A stretch of 64,000 nucleotides of DNA from Thermodesulfobacterium geofontis OPF15 (GCF_000215975.1 NC_015682.1:930001-994000), one strand, 5' to 3'. Positions 1 through 9,009 are shown, counted from the stretch's first letter. A program made the numbers and translations. Notes: generated by a model from the letters alone, not told the origin.

Positions 1-157
1 GGCTACTCCTGAAAGAGTTTTAAAAGAGATAAAATCTTTACTTGAGAATGAAGAAAAATTGAAAAAAATGTCTCAAATTATGAAAAGTTTTTTTGTTAAA
101 GATTCAAGGAAAATAATTATAGAAGAGATGGAGGGGTTAGTGAAAAATGTCTCATAA
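1..157 (+). CDS. murG: MurG C-terminal end (partial)
   Basis: An open frame enters from the left edge and encodes about 51 residues ending in KNVS before a TAA at 155-157. The residues (ATPERVLKEIKSLL, then a Lys/Glu-rich helix) look like the C-terminal helices of MurG, the glycosyltransferase that adds GlcNAc to lipid I to make lipid II at the inner membrane. The assignment rests mainly on position directly before murC in a division/cell-wall cluster, since the diagnostic domains lie outside the window. It overlaps the murC start by 11 bases, which indicates translational coupling. Confidence 0.75.
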   Translation, partial: ATPERVLKEIKSLLENEEKLKKMSQIMKSFFVKDSRKIIIEEMEGLVKNVS

Positions 158-1541
158 GAAGAAAATTCACTTTATCGGTATTGGTGGAGTTGGAATGAGT
201 GGTCTTGCCTTAATAATGCATTCCTTAGGATATGAGGTAGATGGGTGTGACATTGCAAAAAGCAAATATACAAAATTATTAGAAAAAAGAGGAATTAAGG
301 TATATTATCAACACTCCCCTTCTCATTTAGATTCAGTTGATATTGTGGTTTATTCTTCAGCTATTTCTCAAGATAATCCTGAACTTTTAAAAGCAAAAGA
401 GTTAGGAATATGGGTAATTCCAAGAGCTCAGATGTTATCAGAGGTAATGAATCTTTATCCTAAAAATATTGTGGTAGCAGGATCACATGGTAAAACAACC
501 ACAACTTCTATGATTGCTGAAATCTTAATTAAACTTGGGAAAAATCCTACTGTAGTAGTGGGAGGAATAATAAATAATTTTAAAACTCATTCCCTTCTTG
601 GTGAGAGAGAATTTTTAGTTGCTGAAGCAGATGAAAGTGATGGTTCCTTTCTTTGTTATAATCCCTATATAGAAGTTATTACAAATATTGATAAAGAGCA
701 TCTTGATTTTTATGCAGATTTTAACGCAATTAAAAAAGCTTTTATAAATTTTATAAAAAGATGTTCTCCAGAAGGAAAAGTAATTTTGTGTGGAGATGAT
801 CTTGGGGTGAAGGAAATTTTAAAAGAAATTTCAGGTCCATTTTTACTTTATGGATTTTCCAAGGAAAACCATCTTGTAGGGAAAATTGTTGAAGATTCTG
901 CCTATCCAAAAGTTGAAGTTTACTATTTAGATAAACCTCTTTCCTCTTTTAAACTTTCTGTTCCAGGAAAACATAATGCTTTGAATGCTTTAGCAGCCAT
1001 AGGAGTTTCTCTAATACTGAACCTTCCCATTTCTGAAGTAATAAAGATATTAGAAAATTTTAAAGGTGTTGAAAGAAGACTTGATTTTAAAGGTATTTGG
1101 AGGGGAGCAATTTTATTGGATGATTATGCCCATCATCCTACAGAAATTAAAGCCACCCTTTCTACGATTAAAGAAGTTTATCCAAATAAAAAACTGGTGC
1201 TTGTCTTTCAACCTCATCGTTATACCAGAATGAAAGCTTTATGGGATGAATTTTTGCTTGTTTTAAAAGAACCTGAAATATTAATTTTAACTGATATTTA
1301 TCCTGCCAGTGAAAAACCAATTCCTGGAATTTCTGGTTTTATCTTTTTTGAAAGTATTAAAAACATAAGGACTCCTAATCCTACCTTTTATGGAGAAACT
1401 TTCGAAGAAATTTTTGCACTCCTTGAAAAAATAGCAGGAGAAAATCAAATAATTTTAACTATGGGAGCAGGGAATATTTATAAATTGCATAAAATGCTTC
1501 TTGAACAAGAAAATGAAGAAAGATCAAAAAATGTGGTTTAA
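147..1541 (+). CDS. murC: UDP-N-acetylmuramate--L-alanine ligase MurC
   Basis: Cytoplasmic ATP-dependent ligase that adds L-Ala to UDP-MurNAc, the first amino acid of the peptidoglycan stem. The 464-residue length is normal. Visible motifs are the N-terminal Rossmann loop GIGGVGMSGLA (about residues 11-21), the Mur ligase P-loop GSHGKTTTTSM (about 112-122), EADESDGS, and the DDYAHHPTEI motif (about 328-337) typical of MurC rather than MurD/E/F. The ATG overlaps the end of murG by 11 bases, and the 3' end overlaps murB in the same way. It belongs to the dcw cluster murG-murC-murB-ftsQ-ftsA-ftsZ. Confidence 0.97.
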   Translation: MSHKKKIHFIGIGGVGMSGLALIMHSLGYEVDGCDIAKSKYTKLLEKRGIKVYYQHSPSHLDSVDIVVYSSAISQDNPELLKAKELGIWVIPRAQMLSEVMNLYPKNIVVAGSHGKTTTTSMIAEILIKLGKNPTVVVGGIINNFKTHSLLGEREFLVAEADESDGSFLCYNPYIEVITNIDKEHLDFYADFNAIKKAFINFIKRCSPEGKVILCGDDLGVKEILKEISGPFLLYGFSKENHLVGKIVEDSAYPKVEVYYLDKPLSSFKLSVPGKHNALNALAAIGVSLILNLPISEVIKILENFKGVERRLDFKGIWRGAILLDDYAHHPTEIKATLSTIKEVYPNKKLVLVFQPHRYTRMKALWDEFLLVLKEPEILILTDIYPASEKPIPGISGFIFFESIKNIRTPNPTFYGETFEEIFALLEKIAGENQIILTMGAGNIYKLHKMLLEQENEERSKNVV

Positions 1542-2445
1542 AGAATTAGACGAAGGATTAAGGAAATTAAATGTGTTTTTTAAAATTGATGAACCTTTAG
1601 CTCCTTATACAAGTATTAAAGTTGGTGGTCCCTGTAGAAGAATGATTTTTCCAGAGAAAGAAGAATATTTATTAGCTATTTTAAAATTTCTTGAAGAAAA
1701 AGAAATTCCCTTTTTTATACTTGGTGGAGGGAGTAAACTTCTTGTATCTGATGAGGGGTTTGACGGAGTAGTGATTAATCTCAGTAAGTTTAGAGGAATA
1801 CAAATAGTTAAAGAAAGCAAAGAAAATATCATTTTAGAAATACTTGCAGGTACAAGGATTAATGAAATTATAGGAATGGGAATAAAGGAGGGATTTGGAG
1901 GCATTGAATTTTTGGGAGGCATTCCTGCAACTTTGGGTGGGGCTATAAAAATGAATGCAGGAGCCTTTGGAAATACTATTTCTCAACTGGTAAAAAGCAT
2001 AAAAATCTTTAAAAATAGAAAGATAAAAACTATTGAAGCTAAAGAAGATCTTTGGGAATATAGAAAATTTAAAGAAGATGGCATAGTTATTAGTGCAGAG
2101 CTTGAATTAAAGAAAATGGAAAAGGGTAAAATAATAAATCTTCTTAAAAAGTATTTAGAGAAAAGAAAAGAAAGTCAGCCTCTTTTTGAAAAAACCTTTG
2201 GTTCTGTTTTTAAAAATCCTCCCTCTCTTTATGCTGGTGCATTAATAGAAGCTTGTAATTTAAAGGGTTATCAGATAGGATCAGCCAAAATTTCTGAAAA
2301 ACATGCCAATTTTATAGTTAACCTCGGAAATGCAAAGGCTTCAGAAATTTTACAACTTATGAAATTAGTTCAAGAAAAAGTATTTTTAAAATTTGGAATA
2401 AAACTTGAGCCGGAGGTAAATTTTTTAGGATGTTCTCTTCAATAA
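1531..2445 (+). CDS. murB: UDP-N-acetylenolpyruvoylglucosamine reductase MurB
   Basis: FAD-dependent, NADPH-using reductase that converts UDP-GlcNAc-enolpyruvate to UDP-MurNAc in the cytoplasm. Motifs include YTSIKVGGP (FAD-binding N-terminal domain), FILGGGSKLL, the GIEFLGGIPATLGGA motif and the C-terminal EPEVNFLG with its catalytic Glu region. The frame is open from a TTG at 1501, but the ATG at 1531 (MWFKELDEGL) is preferred: it gives an 11-base overlap with murC, the same arrangement as murG/murC. ATG 1513 is an alternative. About 304 residues, normal for the type I enzyme. The 3' end overlaps ftsQ by 16 bases. Confidence 0.95.
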   Translation: MWFKELDEGLRKLNVFFKIDEPLAPYTSIKVGGPCRRMIFPEKEEYLLAILKFLEEKEIPFFILGGGSKLLVSDEGFDGVVINLSKFRGIQIVKESKENIILEILAGTRINEIIGMGIKEGFGGIEFLGGIPATLGGAIKMNAGAFGNTISQLVKSIKIFKNRKIKTIEAKEDLWEYRKFKEDGIVISAELELKKMEKGKIINLLKKYLEKRKESQPLFEKTFGSVFKNPPSLYAGALIEACNLKGYQIGSAKISEKHANFIVNLGNAKASEILQLMKLVQEKVFLKFGIKLEPEVNFLGCSLQ

Positions 2446-3161
2446 AAAATTTAGTTAAAAATAAGTATTTTTGGATCATTTTAAGTATAATTTCCACATT
2501 TGCTGGAATTGTATATTTACTCTATTTTACAGATCTTTTTGTGTTAAAAGAAATCAAGGTATTAAACAATAAAAAAGTTACAGAAAGAGAAATTATAGAA
2601 TTAACTGGTTTGAAAGGTGGGGAGAGGCTTTTTTCTATTCCTATAAATAAAATAAAAGAAAGAATCCTTCTTAATCCTAAGATTGAGGAGGTTGTTATAG
2701 TTAGACATCTTCCCTGTGCACTTGAAATAAAAATAAAAGAAAAAGAGCCTCTTGCAATTATTACCCAAAATAATAGAGGCTATCTTATAGATAAAAAGGG
2801 AGTTATTATAGAGCCAATCTTACCTGAAGATTATCAATTTTATCCGGTTGTGGAAATTAAAAACGAAGAATTTAAAGAAAAATTTTTAAATTTTTTAGTT
2901 TGGTTAAAAAATCAAAAAAATTATTTACCAGTTTATGAGAATTTAGCTACAGTTACTTTAGAAGAAGATAAACTTATTTTTGTTACTAAAAATGGTATAA
3001 AAATCTATTTTCCTCTTATTTCTGAAAAAGATTGGACCTATTTTTACAAAAATTTAGACAAAATAATGGCTTATTTATATGAAAAAGAATTGGTTGAAAA
3101 AGTAGAACTTATAAGATTTGATTATCCATTAGGTTCGGCATTAATAAAATTTAGAGGTTAG
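2430..3161 (+). CDS. ftsQ: Cell division protein FtsQ (POTRA domain)
   Basis: Bitopic inner-membrane divisome protein linking early and late division proteins. The 243-residue product has a short cytoplasmic N-terminus, one membrane segment (about residues 14-33, WIILSIISTFAGIVYLLYF) and a POTRA-like domain beginning FVLKEIKVLNNKKVTEREI, with the typical NPKIEEVVIVRHLPCALEIKIKEKEP stretch in the second half. FtsQ is poorly conserved, so the call combines this architecture with its place between murB and ftsA. No ddl gene separates murB from ftsQ here, unlike in many proteobacterial clusters. Confidence 0.9.
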   Translation: MFSSIKNLVKNKYFWIILSIISTFAGIVYLLYFTDLFVLKEIKVLNNKKVTEREIIELTGLKGGERLFSIPINKIKERILLNPKIEEVVIVRHLPCALEIKIKEKEPLAIITQNNRGYLIDKKGVIIEPILPEDYQFYPVVEIKNEEFKEKFLNFLVWLKNQKNYLPVYENLATVTLEEDKLIFVTKNGIKIYFPLISEKDWTYFYKNLDKIMAYLYEKELVEKVELIRFDYPLGSALIKFRG

Positions 3162-3164
3162 TTT

Positions 3165-4406
3165 ATGGGGAAAGAGAAGGGTATTTTAGTTGTTGATGTG
3201 GGTACTACCAAAATATGCGCACTTATTGGTGAAGAAAAGGAAGAAAAATTATGGGTTACAGGAATGGGATTGGCTCCTTCAAAGGGTCTTAAAAAAGGAG
3301 CCATAATAAATATAGATGAAGCTACTCAAAGTATTAAAAATGCTATAGAAAAAGCTCAAACTCAAGCAAAGGTTCCTATAGAAAATATTTATGTAAGTAT
3401 TGCTGGAAGTCATATAAAAACGATTTTTAGTTCAGGTGTGGTTGCTTTAAAAGAAAAAATAGTAACGCCTTCTGAGGTTGAAGAAGTACTTTATTCTGCG
3501 CAAACAATAGAACTCCCTCAAGATAGAGTGATTTTACATGTTATTCCCCAAGAATTTATAGTTGATCAAACAAGAGGGATACTCCAACCTATAGGGATGT
3601 CAGGGGTGAGGCTTGAGGCTCATGTTCAGCTAATTACATGTAATAGGTCTAATCTTCAAAATTTATTAAGATGTTTTGAAAATTTAAATTTAGAAGTAGA
3701 TGGGGTTATTTTTCAAGGATTAGCTTCAGGAGAAGGAGTTTTAACTCCTGAAGAAAAGGAATTAGGCGTTGTCCTTATCGATTTTGGTGGAGGGACAACT
3801 GATGTAGTGATTTATTGGGATAATGTTTTAAGGTTTGTCTTTTCTCTTCCTGTTGGAGGGGAGCTTCTCACTAATGATTTGGCTATAGGATTAAGAACCT
3901 CAAGGAAAGAGGCAGAGAAGATAAAAATTGAACATGGAGTTTGTGTAAAAGAATTAGTAGATGAAGAAGAATTTGTTGAGGTCCTTGGAATAGGAAATCG
4001 TCCTTCAAGAAAAATAAGTAAGAAAATTCTTGCAGAAATACTGGAATTGAGAATAAAAGAACTTTTTGAATTAATTGAAAAAGAATTGCGTGAAAAGGTA
4101 TTTGCGAGTGAAGAAATCTTAGATATTAAATCAAAATTAGGAAGTGGGGTAGTAATAACTGGTGGGTCAGCACTTCTTCCTGGAATGATTTATTTAACTG
4201 AACAATTATTAGACTTACCAGCAAGAGTTGGTTATCCTTTGCAACTTCCAGGGCTTTCAGAAGAAATTTATCATCCTCAATTTGCTACCTCAGTAGGTAT
4301 GCTTTGGTATGTGTACAATTTAAAAGAAAAAGTAAAAGAAGAAAAAAAAGAGGGAATTATTGAAAAGATAAGAAAAAGTTTATTTAAATTTATAAAGGGG
4401 GGATAA
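3165..4406 (+). CDS. ftsA: Cell division protein FtsA
   Basis: Actin-like ATPase that tethers FtsZ filaments to the membrane. Motifs are VVDVGTTKICALIGE (phosphate 1), VLIDFGGGTTDVVIY (phosphate 2) and VVITGGSALLPGM (adenosine). The C-terminus ends in a positively charged amphipathic stretch (KIRKSLFKFIKGG) that fits the FtsA membrane-targeting helix. The 413-residue length is normal. The start follows ftsQ by three bases and ftsZ follows after four, so the three are surely co-transcribed. Confidence 0.97.
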   Translation: MGKEKGILVVDVGTTKICALIGEEKEEKLWVTGMGLAPSKGLKKGAIINIDEATQSIKNAIEKAQTQAKVPIENIYVSIAGSHIKTIFSSGVVALKEKIVTPSEVEEVLYSAQTIELPQDRVILHVIPQEFIVDQTRGILQPIGMSGVRLEAHVQLITCNRSNLQNLLRCFENLNLEVDGVIFQGLASGEGVLTPEEKELGVVLIDFGGGTTDVVIYWDNVLRFVFSLPVGGELLTNDLAIGLRTSRKEAEKIKIEHGVCVKELVDEEEFVEVLGIGNRPSRKISKKILAEILELRIKELFELIEKELREKVFASEEILDIKSKLGSGVVITGGSALLPGMIYLTEQLLDLPARVGYPLQLPGLSEEIYHPQFATSVGMLWYVYNLKEKVKEEKKEGIIEKIRKSLFKFIKGG

Positions 4407-4410
4407 AATA

Positions 4411-5529
4411 ATGGGTATTTCTTTTGAACTATTAGATGAAGAAACTAAGGTGCAACCTAATATAAAGGTAATAGGTGTTGGAGGTGCAGGAGGAAATGCA
4501 GTAGCTAACATGATAAAAAACAAATTACAGGGAGTGGAATTTATAGTAGCAAATACAGATTTTAAAGTCTTAGAGCTAAATCCAGCCCCTCTTAAAATAC
4601 AATTAGGTAAAAAATTAACTAAAGGTTTAGGTGCTGGTGGAAAGCCTGAAATTGGTAGACAGGCAGCTGAAGAAAGTGAAAAGGAAATAAGAGATGTGTT
4701 AAAGGATGCTGATATGGTTTTTATCACAGCAGGAATGGGAGGGGGAACAGGAACAGGGGCAGCTCCTGTAATAGCAAATATTTGTAAAGATTTAGGTATT
4801 TTGACTGTAGCTGTAGTCACTAAACCTTTTTCTTTTGAAGGTAAATTTAGAATGAAAGTGGCAGAACAGGGATTAGAAGAATTAAAAAAATATGTAGATA
4901 CCCTTATTACTATCCCCAATGATAAACTTCTTACTTTAGGTTCACCTCAAGAAAGACTTGCAGATATGTTTAAAAAAGCAGATGATGTATTATATTATGC
5001 AGTAAGAGGAATTTCTGATTTAATTTTTTCTCCTGGATATATAAATCTTGATTTTGCGGATGTTAAAGCATTAATGGTAGAAAGTGGAGGAACAGCTTTG
5101 ATGGGTATGGGAGAAGCAAAGGGTGAAGGAAGAGCTGAAATAGCAACCCAAATGGCTATTTATAGTCCGCTTTTAGAAGATATTTCTATTTCAGGAGCTA
5201 AAGGGCTGTTGCTTAACATAAGTGTTCATCCTGATACTTTGACTATTCATGAAACACAGGTAATTACAGGGACAATTGCTAAAGAGTTGCATCCAGATGC
5301 TAAAGTTTATTGGGGAGTTGTTTTTGACGAAAATCTGGATGATTCTTTGAGAGTTACTGTAATAGCTACAGGACTTGAAAAATCTGAAGAAAAAAAAGAA
5401 AAGGAAAAAGTTATATCTATGGATGAAAGTTTAAAGAAAAAAAGTGAAAAGCAAAAACAAAGTAGTTTTAATATTTTCGATGAGGAAATTTTAGATATAC
5501 CAACTTTTTTAAGAAGAAACGCTGATTAA
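4411..5529 (+). CDS. ftsZ: Cell division GTPase FtsZ
   Basis: Tubulin-like GTPase that forms the Z-ring. Visible are IKVIGVGGAGGNAV near the N-terminus (about residues 18-31), the tubulin signature GGGTGTGAAP (about 110-119), and the T7-loop region INLDFADVKALM. The C-terminal tail is Lys/Glu-rich and ends with the short conserved peptide-like segment DEEILDIPTFLRRNAD, which normally binds FtsA and other partners. The 372 residues are typical. It is preceded by a GGGG-rich ribosome site at the end of ftsA, and is the last classical dcw gene here. Confidence 0.98.
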   Translation: MGISFELLDEETKVQPNIKVIGVGGAGGNAVANMIKNKLQGVEFIVANTDFKVLELNPAPLKIQLGKKLTKGLGAGGKPEIGRQAAEESEKEIRDVLKDADMVFITAGMGGGTGTGAAPVIANICKDLGILTVAVVTKPFSFEGKFRMKVAEQGLEELKKYVDTLITIPNDKLLTLGSPQERLADMFKKADDVLYYAVRGISDLIFSPGYINLDFADVKALMVESGGTALMGMGEAKGEGRAEIATQMAIYSPLLEDISISGAKGLLLNISVHPDTLTIHETQVITGTIAKELHPDAKVYWGVVFDENLDDSLRVTVIATGLEKSEEKKEKEKVISMDESLKKKSEKQKQSSFNIFDEEILDIPTFLRRNAD

Positions 5530-5542
5530 AGGGGGTGGTTAT

Positions 5543-6328
5543 ATGATTGAAATTGCCACCTTTGAAGACCCTGTAAAAAAACAGCCTTTAAAATTGGCGC
5601 TTTTTAAAATTGATGAAGTAGTAAGACCTCCTTTCCAAAGAGATATTTCAGAAAGTTTGAAAAAACACTTAGAAATGGCAATAGAAAAACTTGGATTTTT
5701 AACCCCTATAGTAGTTGTACCTAAGGATGGTAAATATTATGTAATTGATGGTTTACATAGACTTGAGGCTATGAGAGATCTTGGAGCAAGAGAAATACTT
5801 GGAATTGTTGTTGATGAAAGTCTTTATCATTACATCCTTGAATTCAATACTGAAAAACCACCTAATGTTAAAGAAAAATCTAAACAGGCTTATAGACTAT
5901 ATCAGGATTTATTAAAAGAAGATCCTAATATGATTGAAGAAGACCTATTTACCTATTTTAAAGACCCAGTATTTATTACTTTCGGATTTGCTATAGAAGA
6001 ATTTGATCCTAAATTTCCTGCTAGTTTTTATGAAAGTTTTGTCTCTAAAATTGATAACTTTTTAGCTATGCCCTTAAGTTCAGCTGCTGAAGAAAGAAGA
6101 AGAAGAGCTTCCGCTTTGATAGATTTAAACAGAATTGTAAATGAAAAATATGCTGAATTTGGATGGGAAAATGCACTAATGAAAGGAGAAATAGTAAGAA
6201 AGGCAGTACAAAAAGCATATGGTGTTAGAGTAAGAACTATTGAAGAAGAATTCTATGCTGCAGTAGAAAGAGTAAAAGAAGCCTGTCAGAGCTTGACTGC
6301 AGAAGATTTTGGAGAAGAGACAGTCTAA
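5543..6328 (+). CDS. ParB/Srx-fold N-terminal domain protein
   Basis: A 261-residue protein whose first about 95 residues match the ParB/sulfiredoxin fold: PFQRDISESLKKHLEMA, LGFLTPIVVV, then YYVIDGLHRLEAMRDLGA, with the GxHR core at residues 70-73. That fold occurs in CTP-dependent ParB clamps, sulfiredoxin and small nucleases. The helix-turn-helix and dimerisation domains of chromosome-partition ParB are not recognisable, so it should not be called ParB. The remaining 165 residues are helical and unassigned. A strong ribosome site (GGGGGTGG) precedes ATG 5543. Its TAA overlaps the ATG of the MEMO-family gene by one base (TAATG), so the two are translationally coupled. Function unknown. Confidence 0.75.
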   Translation: MIEIATFEDPVKKQPLKLALFKIDEVVRPPFQRDISESLKKHLEMAIEKLGFLTPIVVVPKDGKYYVIDGLHRLEAMRDLGAREILGIVVDESLYHYILEFNTEKPPNVKEKSKQAYRLYQDLLKEDPNMIEEDLFTYFKDPVFITFGFAIEEFDPKFPASFYESFVSKIDNFLAMPLSSAAEERRRRASALIDLNRIVNEKYAEFGWENALMKGEIVRKAVQKAYGVRVRTIEEEFYAAVERVKEACQSLTAEDFGEETV

Positions 6329-7518
6329 TGGATGCTACCTATAAACCTATTTTAAGATATGTAGATGTTATTCCAGCCAAACACGAAGGAAAACCTGTAT
6401 TCTTATTAAGAGATCCTGTAGGTATAATTGAAGAAATTGTTGTTGTTCCTCAAAATGTAGTCTTTTTGCTACCTTTAATGGATGGCAAACATGATCTCAG
6501 AGATCTTCAAGTTGAAGCCACAAAAAGATTTGGAGAAATTGTGCCTTTAGAAGAAATAATTAAGATTGTTAATTTTCTTGATGAAAAAGGATTTTTATGG
6601 AGTAAGAACTTTGAAGAAATAAAAAGTAAAGCCTATGAAAAATGGCTATCTTTACCTTTAAGACCCATGGCTCATGCTAACCAAGCCTATCCTCTCTCAG
6701 CTTCAGAAGCTAAGTTTTTTATAGAGGATATTTTAAAGTTATGTAATCCTGATTCTTCAAAACCTCCTAAAATTTTAATTGCTCCACATATTGATATAAG
6801 GGCTGGTGCAAAAGCCTTTGCAGAAAGTTATAGCAGATTTAAAATACCTTCTGGTTCAAGAGTAATTATTTTAGGTGTAGGACACCATTTAGATCTTCCT
6901 TGGTCTGTCCTTACTAAAGATGTAGCAACTCCATTTGGAGTAGTTAAAAACGATAGAGGAGGTTTATTATATCTTAGTAATTCTAAAAAAATTGAACTAT
7001 TTCCTAATCATATAGCTCATAAACTGGAGCATTCTATTGAATTTCAGGTTCTCTTTTTACATCATTTGCTAAAGGATGAATTTGTTGTCCTACCTTTTTT
7101 AATAGGACCTCTGATAGTCTTTTTTGAAGAAAAAACTAAAGAATTATTAGAAAAGTTTATAGAAGCACTATCTGAATTGATAGATGATAGAACTTATATC
7201 GTTTTAGGAATAGATTTTTGTCATTTAGGTCTAAGATATGGAGATCCCTTTGAAGTCTCAGAGACTCATATAAAGAAAATATTAGAAACAGATAAAAGAT
7301 TATTAGAACTTACCTTTAATGGAAATTCTGAAGAATTTTTAAATGAAACTAAAAAACTTGCTCCTTTTAAAATATGTGGTCTTTCCTGTCTCTATTTATT
7401 AAATTTACTTTTAAACAAAGCAAATATTAAAGGAGAATACCAAATTTTTTATCAAGAAGCTATTCCCTTTGGTCAAGGTTCTGTAGTTTCTGTAGTTTCA
7501 GCAGGATATCATTTTTAA
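6328..7518 (+). CDS. MEMO1-family (AmmeMemoRadiSam protein B-like) protein with N-terminal PqqD/RRE-like region
   Basis: 396 residues. From about residue 145 it follows the MEMO1/class III extradiol dioxygenase-like fold: ILIAPHIDIRAG (H154), ILGVGHHLD (H186/187), HSIEFQVLFLHHLL and KICGLSC, matching the His-His-Cys metal site of the family. Family members are usually encoded with an AMMECR1 protein and a radical SAM enzyme; neither is next door. Residues about 35-95 (VVVPQNVVFLLPLMDGKHDL through FLDEKGFLW) resemble a PqqD-like winged helix, an inference from the pattern only. Coupled to the upstream ParB-fold gene; its 3' end overlaps the opposing trpF by 21 bases. Confidence 0.8.
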   Translation: MDATYKPILRYVDVIPAKHEGKPVFLLRDPVGIIEEIVVVPQNVVFLLPLMDGKHDLRDLQVEATKRFGEIVPLEEIIKIVNFLDEKGFLWSKNFEEIKSKAYEKWLSLPLRPMAHANQAYPLSASEAKFFIEDILKLCNPDSSKPPKILIAPHIDIRAGAKAFAESYSRFKIPSGSRVIILGVGHHLDLPWSVLTKDVATPFGVVKNDRGGLLYLSNSKKIELFPNHIAHKLEHSIEFQVLFLHHLLKDEFVVLPFLIGPLIVFFEEKTKELLEKFIEALSELIDDRTYIVLGIDFCHLGLRYGDPFEVSETHIKKILETDKRLLELTFNGNSEEFLNETKKLAPFKICGLSCLYLLNLLLNKANIKGEYQIFYQEAIPFGQGSVVSVVSAGYHF

Positions 7519-8118
7519 ATTGTCAAAAAGTTTTTTTATTTTTTCTGGGTCTTTTTTTCCTGGATATAGCTCTACCCCACTTGCTATATCAATTGCGTAA
7601 GGAGAAACCTCTTTTATTGCAAATAAAACGTTATCAGGGTTTATTCCACCAGCTAAAAAAACTTTATACCCTAAAGAAACTACTTTTTTTGCTATATCCC
7701 AATTAAAAGTCCTCCCAGTTCCACCTGGTAGTCCTTTTATATAAGTGTCAAGTAATATAGCATAAGCATTTTTCCAAAGGGACAATTCTTTAAAATCAAA
7801 GAGATTATCCTTTATTTTGAAAACTTTTATTATTCTTTCTAATCCTATCTTTTTTCCAAATTGAGGTGTTTCCTCTCCATGAAGTTGAATTAGGTCTGCT
7901 CCTAAATCAAGGGCATTTTTAACCTCTTCATAAGAGGGATTTACAAAAACAACTACTTTTTTAGCTTTTTTTACTAAAAAAAGGAGCTTTTTTAACTTAT
8001 CACTTACATATCTCGGAGATTTTGGATACATAATAAAACCCATATAGTCTAATGGAAAATCATTTAAAAACATAATATCCTCTTCTTCCTTAAGCCCGCA
8101 AATTTTAATTTTAACCAT
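7498..8118 (-). CDS. trpF: Phosphoribosylanthranilate isomerase TrpF
   Basis: Cytoplasmic (beta/alpha)8-barrel isomerase of tryptophan biosynthesis, converting phosphoribosylanthranilate to CdRP. Motifs: VKIKICGLKEEEDI at the N-terminus with the catalytic Cys, DLIQLHGEE, LLDTYIKGLPGGTGRTFNW with the catalytic Asp, FLAGGINPDNV and AIDIASGVE phosphate-binding loops. The 206 residues are standard. No other trp genes are adjacent. It is convergent with the MEMO-family gene and lies seven bases after the DUF2148 gene in its own direction. Confidence 0.97.
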   Translation of the reverse strand: MVKIKICGLKEEEDIMFLNDFPLDYMGFIMYPKSPRYVSDKLKKLLFLVKKAKKVVVFVNPSYEEVKNALDLGADLIQLHGEETPQFGKKIGLERIIKVFKIKDNLFDFKELSLWKNAYAILLDTYIKGLPGGTGRTFNWDIAKKVVSLGYKVFLAGGINPDNVLFAIKEVSPYAIDIASGVELYPGKKDPEKIKKLFDNLKMISC

Positions 8119-8124
8119 TTAATT

Positions 8125-8673
8125 TTATGATTTTCTATCAAAATAGATATTTTTTCCTTTTACACTCAAAGGTATACCTATTATTATCTGACCAGGCAAG
8201 AGATTTAGTTTTTTAGCTGCAACTCCTATGGTATACATTACTCTATTATCAATGCATAAATCCTTAGCTTTAGCAACTGCAGAACCTATAGCTATTCCCA
8301 TATCCAAAAGTTTCATTGCACAGACAGGACCATCTAAATCTAAATTTGGTTTAGGTTGTTTTAAAATAGTATCACAACTAAAACCGCAAGCTCCACAGTT
8401 TAGACCTAAGGGTTTTGAAAAATTAACAGAAATTAGAATTATAGCTTCAGAATTTCTTACATTATCAGCATCCCTTTTGAAAAATTTAAAGGCAGATCCT
8501 TTTTCTTCTGCTATCCTTTCCATCTCTTGAGCAAGTTTTTCCTTTTCTTCATTTTCAGTTATAAGCCCAAAAATAAGATCATCTATGCCTTTTGCTTTTG
8601 GAGCAGTTCTTGCTGCAACTAAGATTTCTTTAGCTAAGGATTCTACAACCTCCTTTTCAGGGTTTATCTTCAT
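8125..8673 (-). CDS. DUF2148 ferredoxin-like domain protein
   Basis: About 182 residues. The frame opens at a TTG at 8688, but ATG 8673 (MKINPEKEVVESLAKEIL) has a perfect GGAGGGG site five bases upstream and is taken as the start. The centre carries a Cys cluster (LNCGACGFSC, about residues 112-121, plus CAMKLLD and LCIDNRVMY) and a Gly/Ala-rich C-terminal half, the pattern of the DUF2148 family annotated as ferredoxin-domain proteins in anaerobes. An Fe-S cluster is likely; a specific electron-transfer partner cannot be named. It follows the LapA-like gene with a small overlap. Confidence 0.75.
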   Translation of the reverse strand: MKINPEKEVVESLAKEILVAARTAPKAKGIDDLIFGLITENEEKEKLAQEMERIAEEKGSAFKFFKRDADNVRNSEAIILISVNFSKPLGLNCGACGFSCDTILKQPKPNLDLDGPVCAMKLLDMGIAIGSAVAKAKDLCIDNRVMYTIGVAAKKLNLLPGQIIIGIPLSVKGKNIYFDRKS

Positions 8674-8944
8674 ATTCCCCTCCTTCAATCTGTTTTTGCT
8701 CTATATGAGATTTTTTCTTTGCTTTTCTTATTTCTAATTGATATTTGATAATTTGCCCAAGGGATAAAATTATTCCTGAAAGCAACCCTAAAATAAAACT
8801 AATAAATATTACTAAAGCAAGAGGAATATTCTCTAAAATAACTCCCGGAAATAGATGAATATTGACTTTAGGTTCCACATTAAAAATTACAAAAAATACT
8901 ATAAAAAGAATAATAATGATCCATAAGATCAGTCTAATAAACAT
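8657..8944 (-). CDS. LapA-domain (DUF1049) inner-membrane protein
   Basis: A 95-residue protein with two hydrophobic segments (about residues 3-22 and 40-63), a cytoplasmic basic tail (KAKKKSHIEQ) and the layout of the LapA/YciS family, which in Escherichia coli acts with LapB in controlling LPS synthesis through LpxC. No LapB homologue is adjacent, so the role is inferred from the family only. A GGAGGAAAAAA ribosome site precedes the ATG. The stop overlaps the next gene by 17 bases, suggesting coupled translation. Confidence 0.7.
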   Translation of the reverse strand: MFIRLILWIIIILFIVFFVIFNVEPKVNIHLFPGVILENIPLALVIFISFILGLLSGIILSLGQIIKYQLEIRKAKKKSHIEQKQIEGGEYEDKP

Positions 8945-9009
8945 ATTTTTTTCCTCCTCAAAATTTTTAAATAATTAGTAGCAAACAAAAAGTTACTCCT
9001 AAAAAGTTT

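Noticed and set aside
4380-4919. Long reverse-strand frame opposite ftsZ
   Set aside because: It mirrors the codon pattern of ftsZ (Ser/Pro/Ala-rich shadow) and has no ribosome site or family resemblance. The same applies to other antisense frames, such as 1605-1922, 8228-8530 and 26005-26280.
8944-9009. Terminator after the porin gene
   Set aside because: CTAAAAACTTTTTAG is a self-complementary AT palindrome with no G+C stem, too weak to call.
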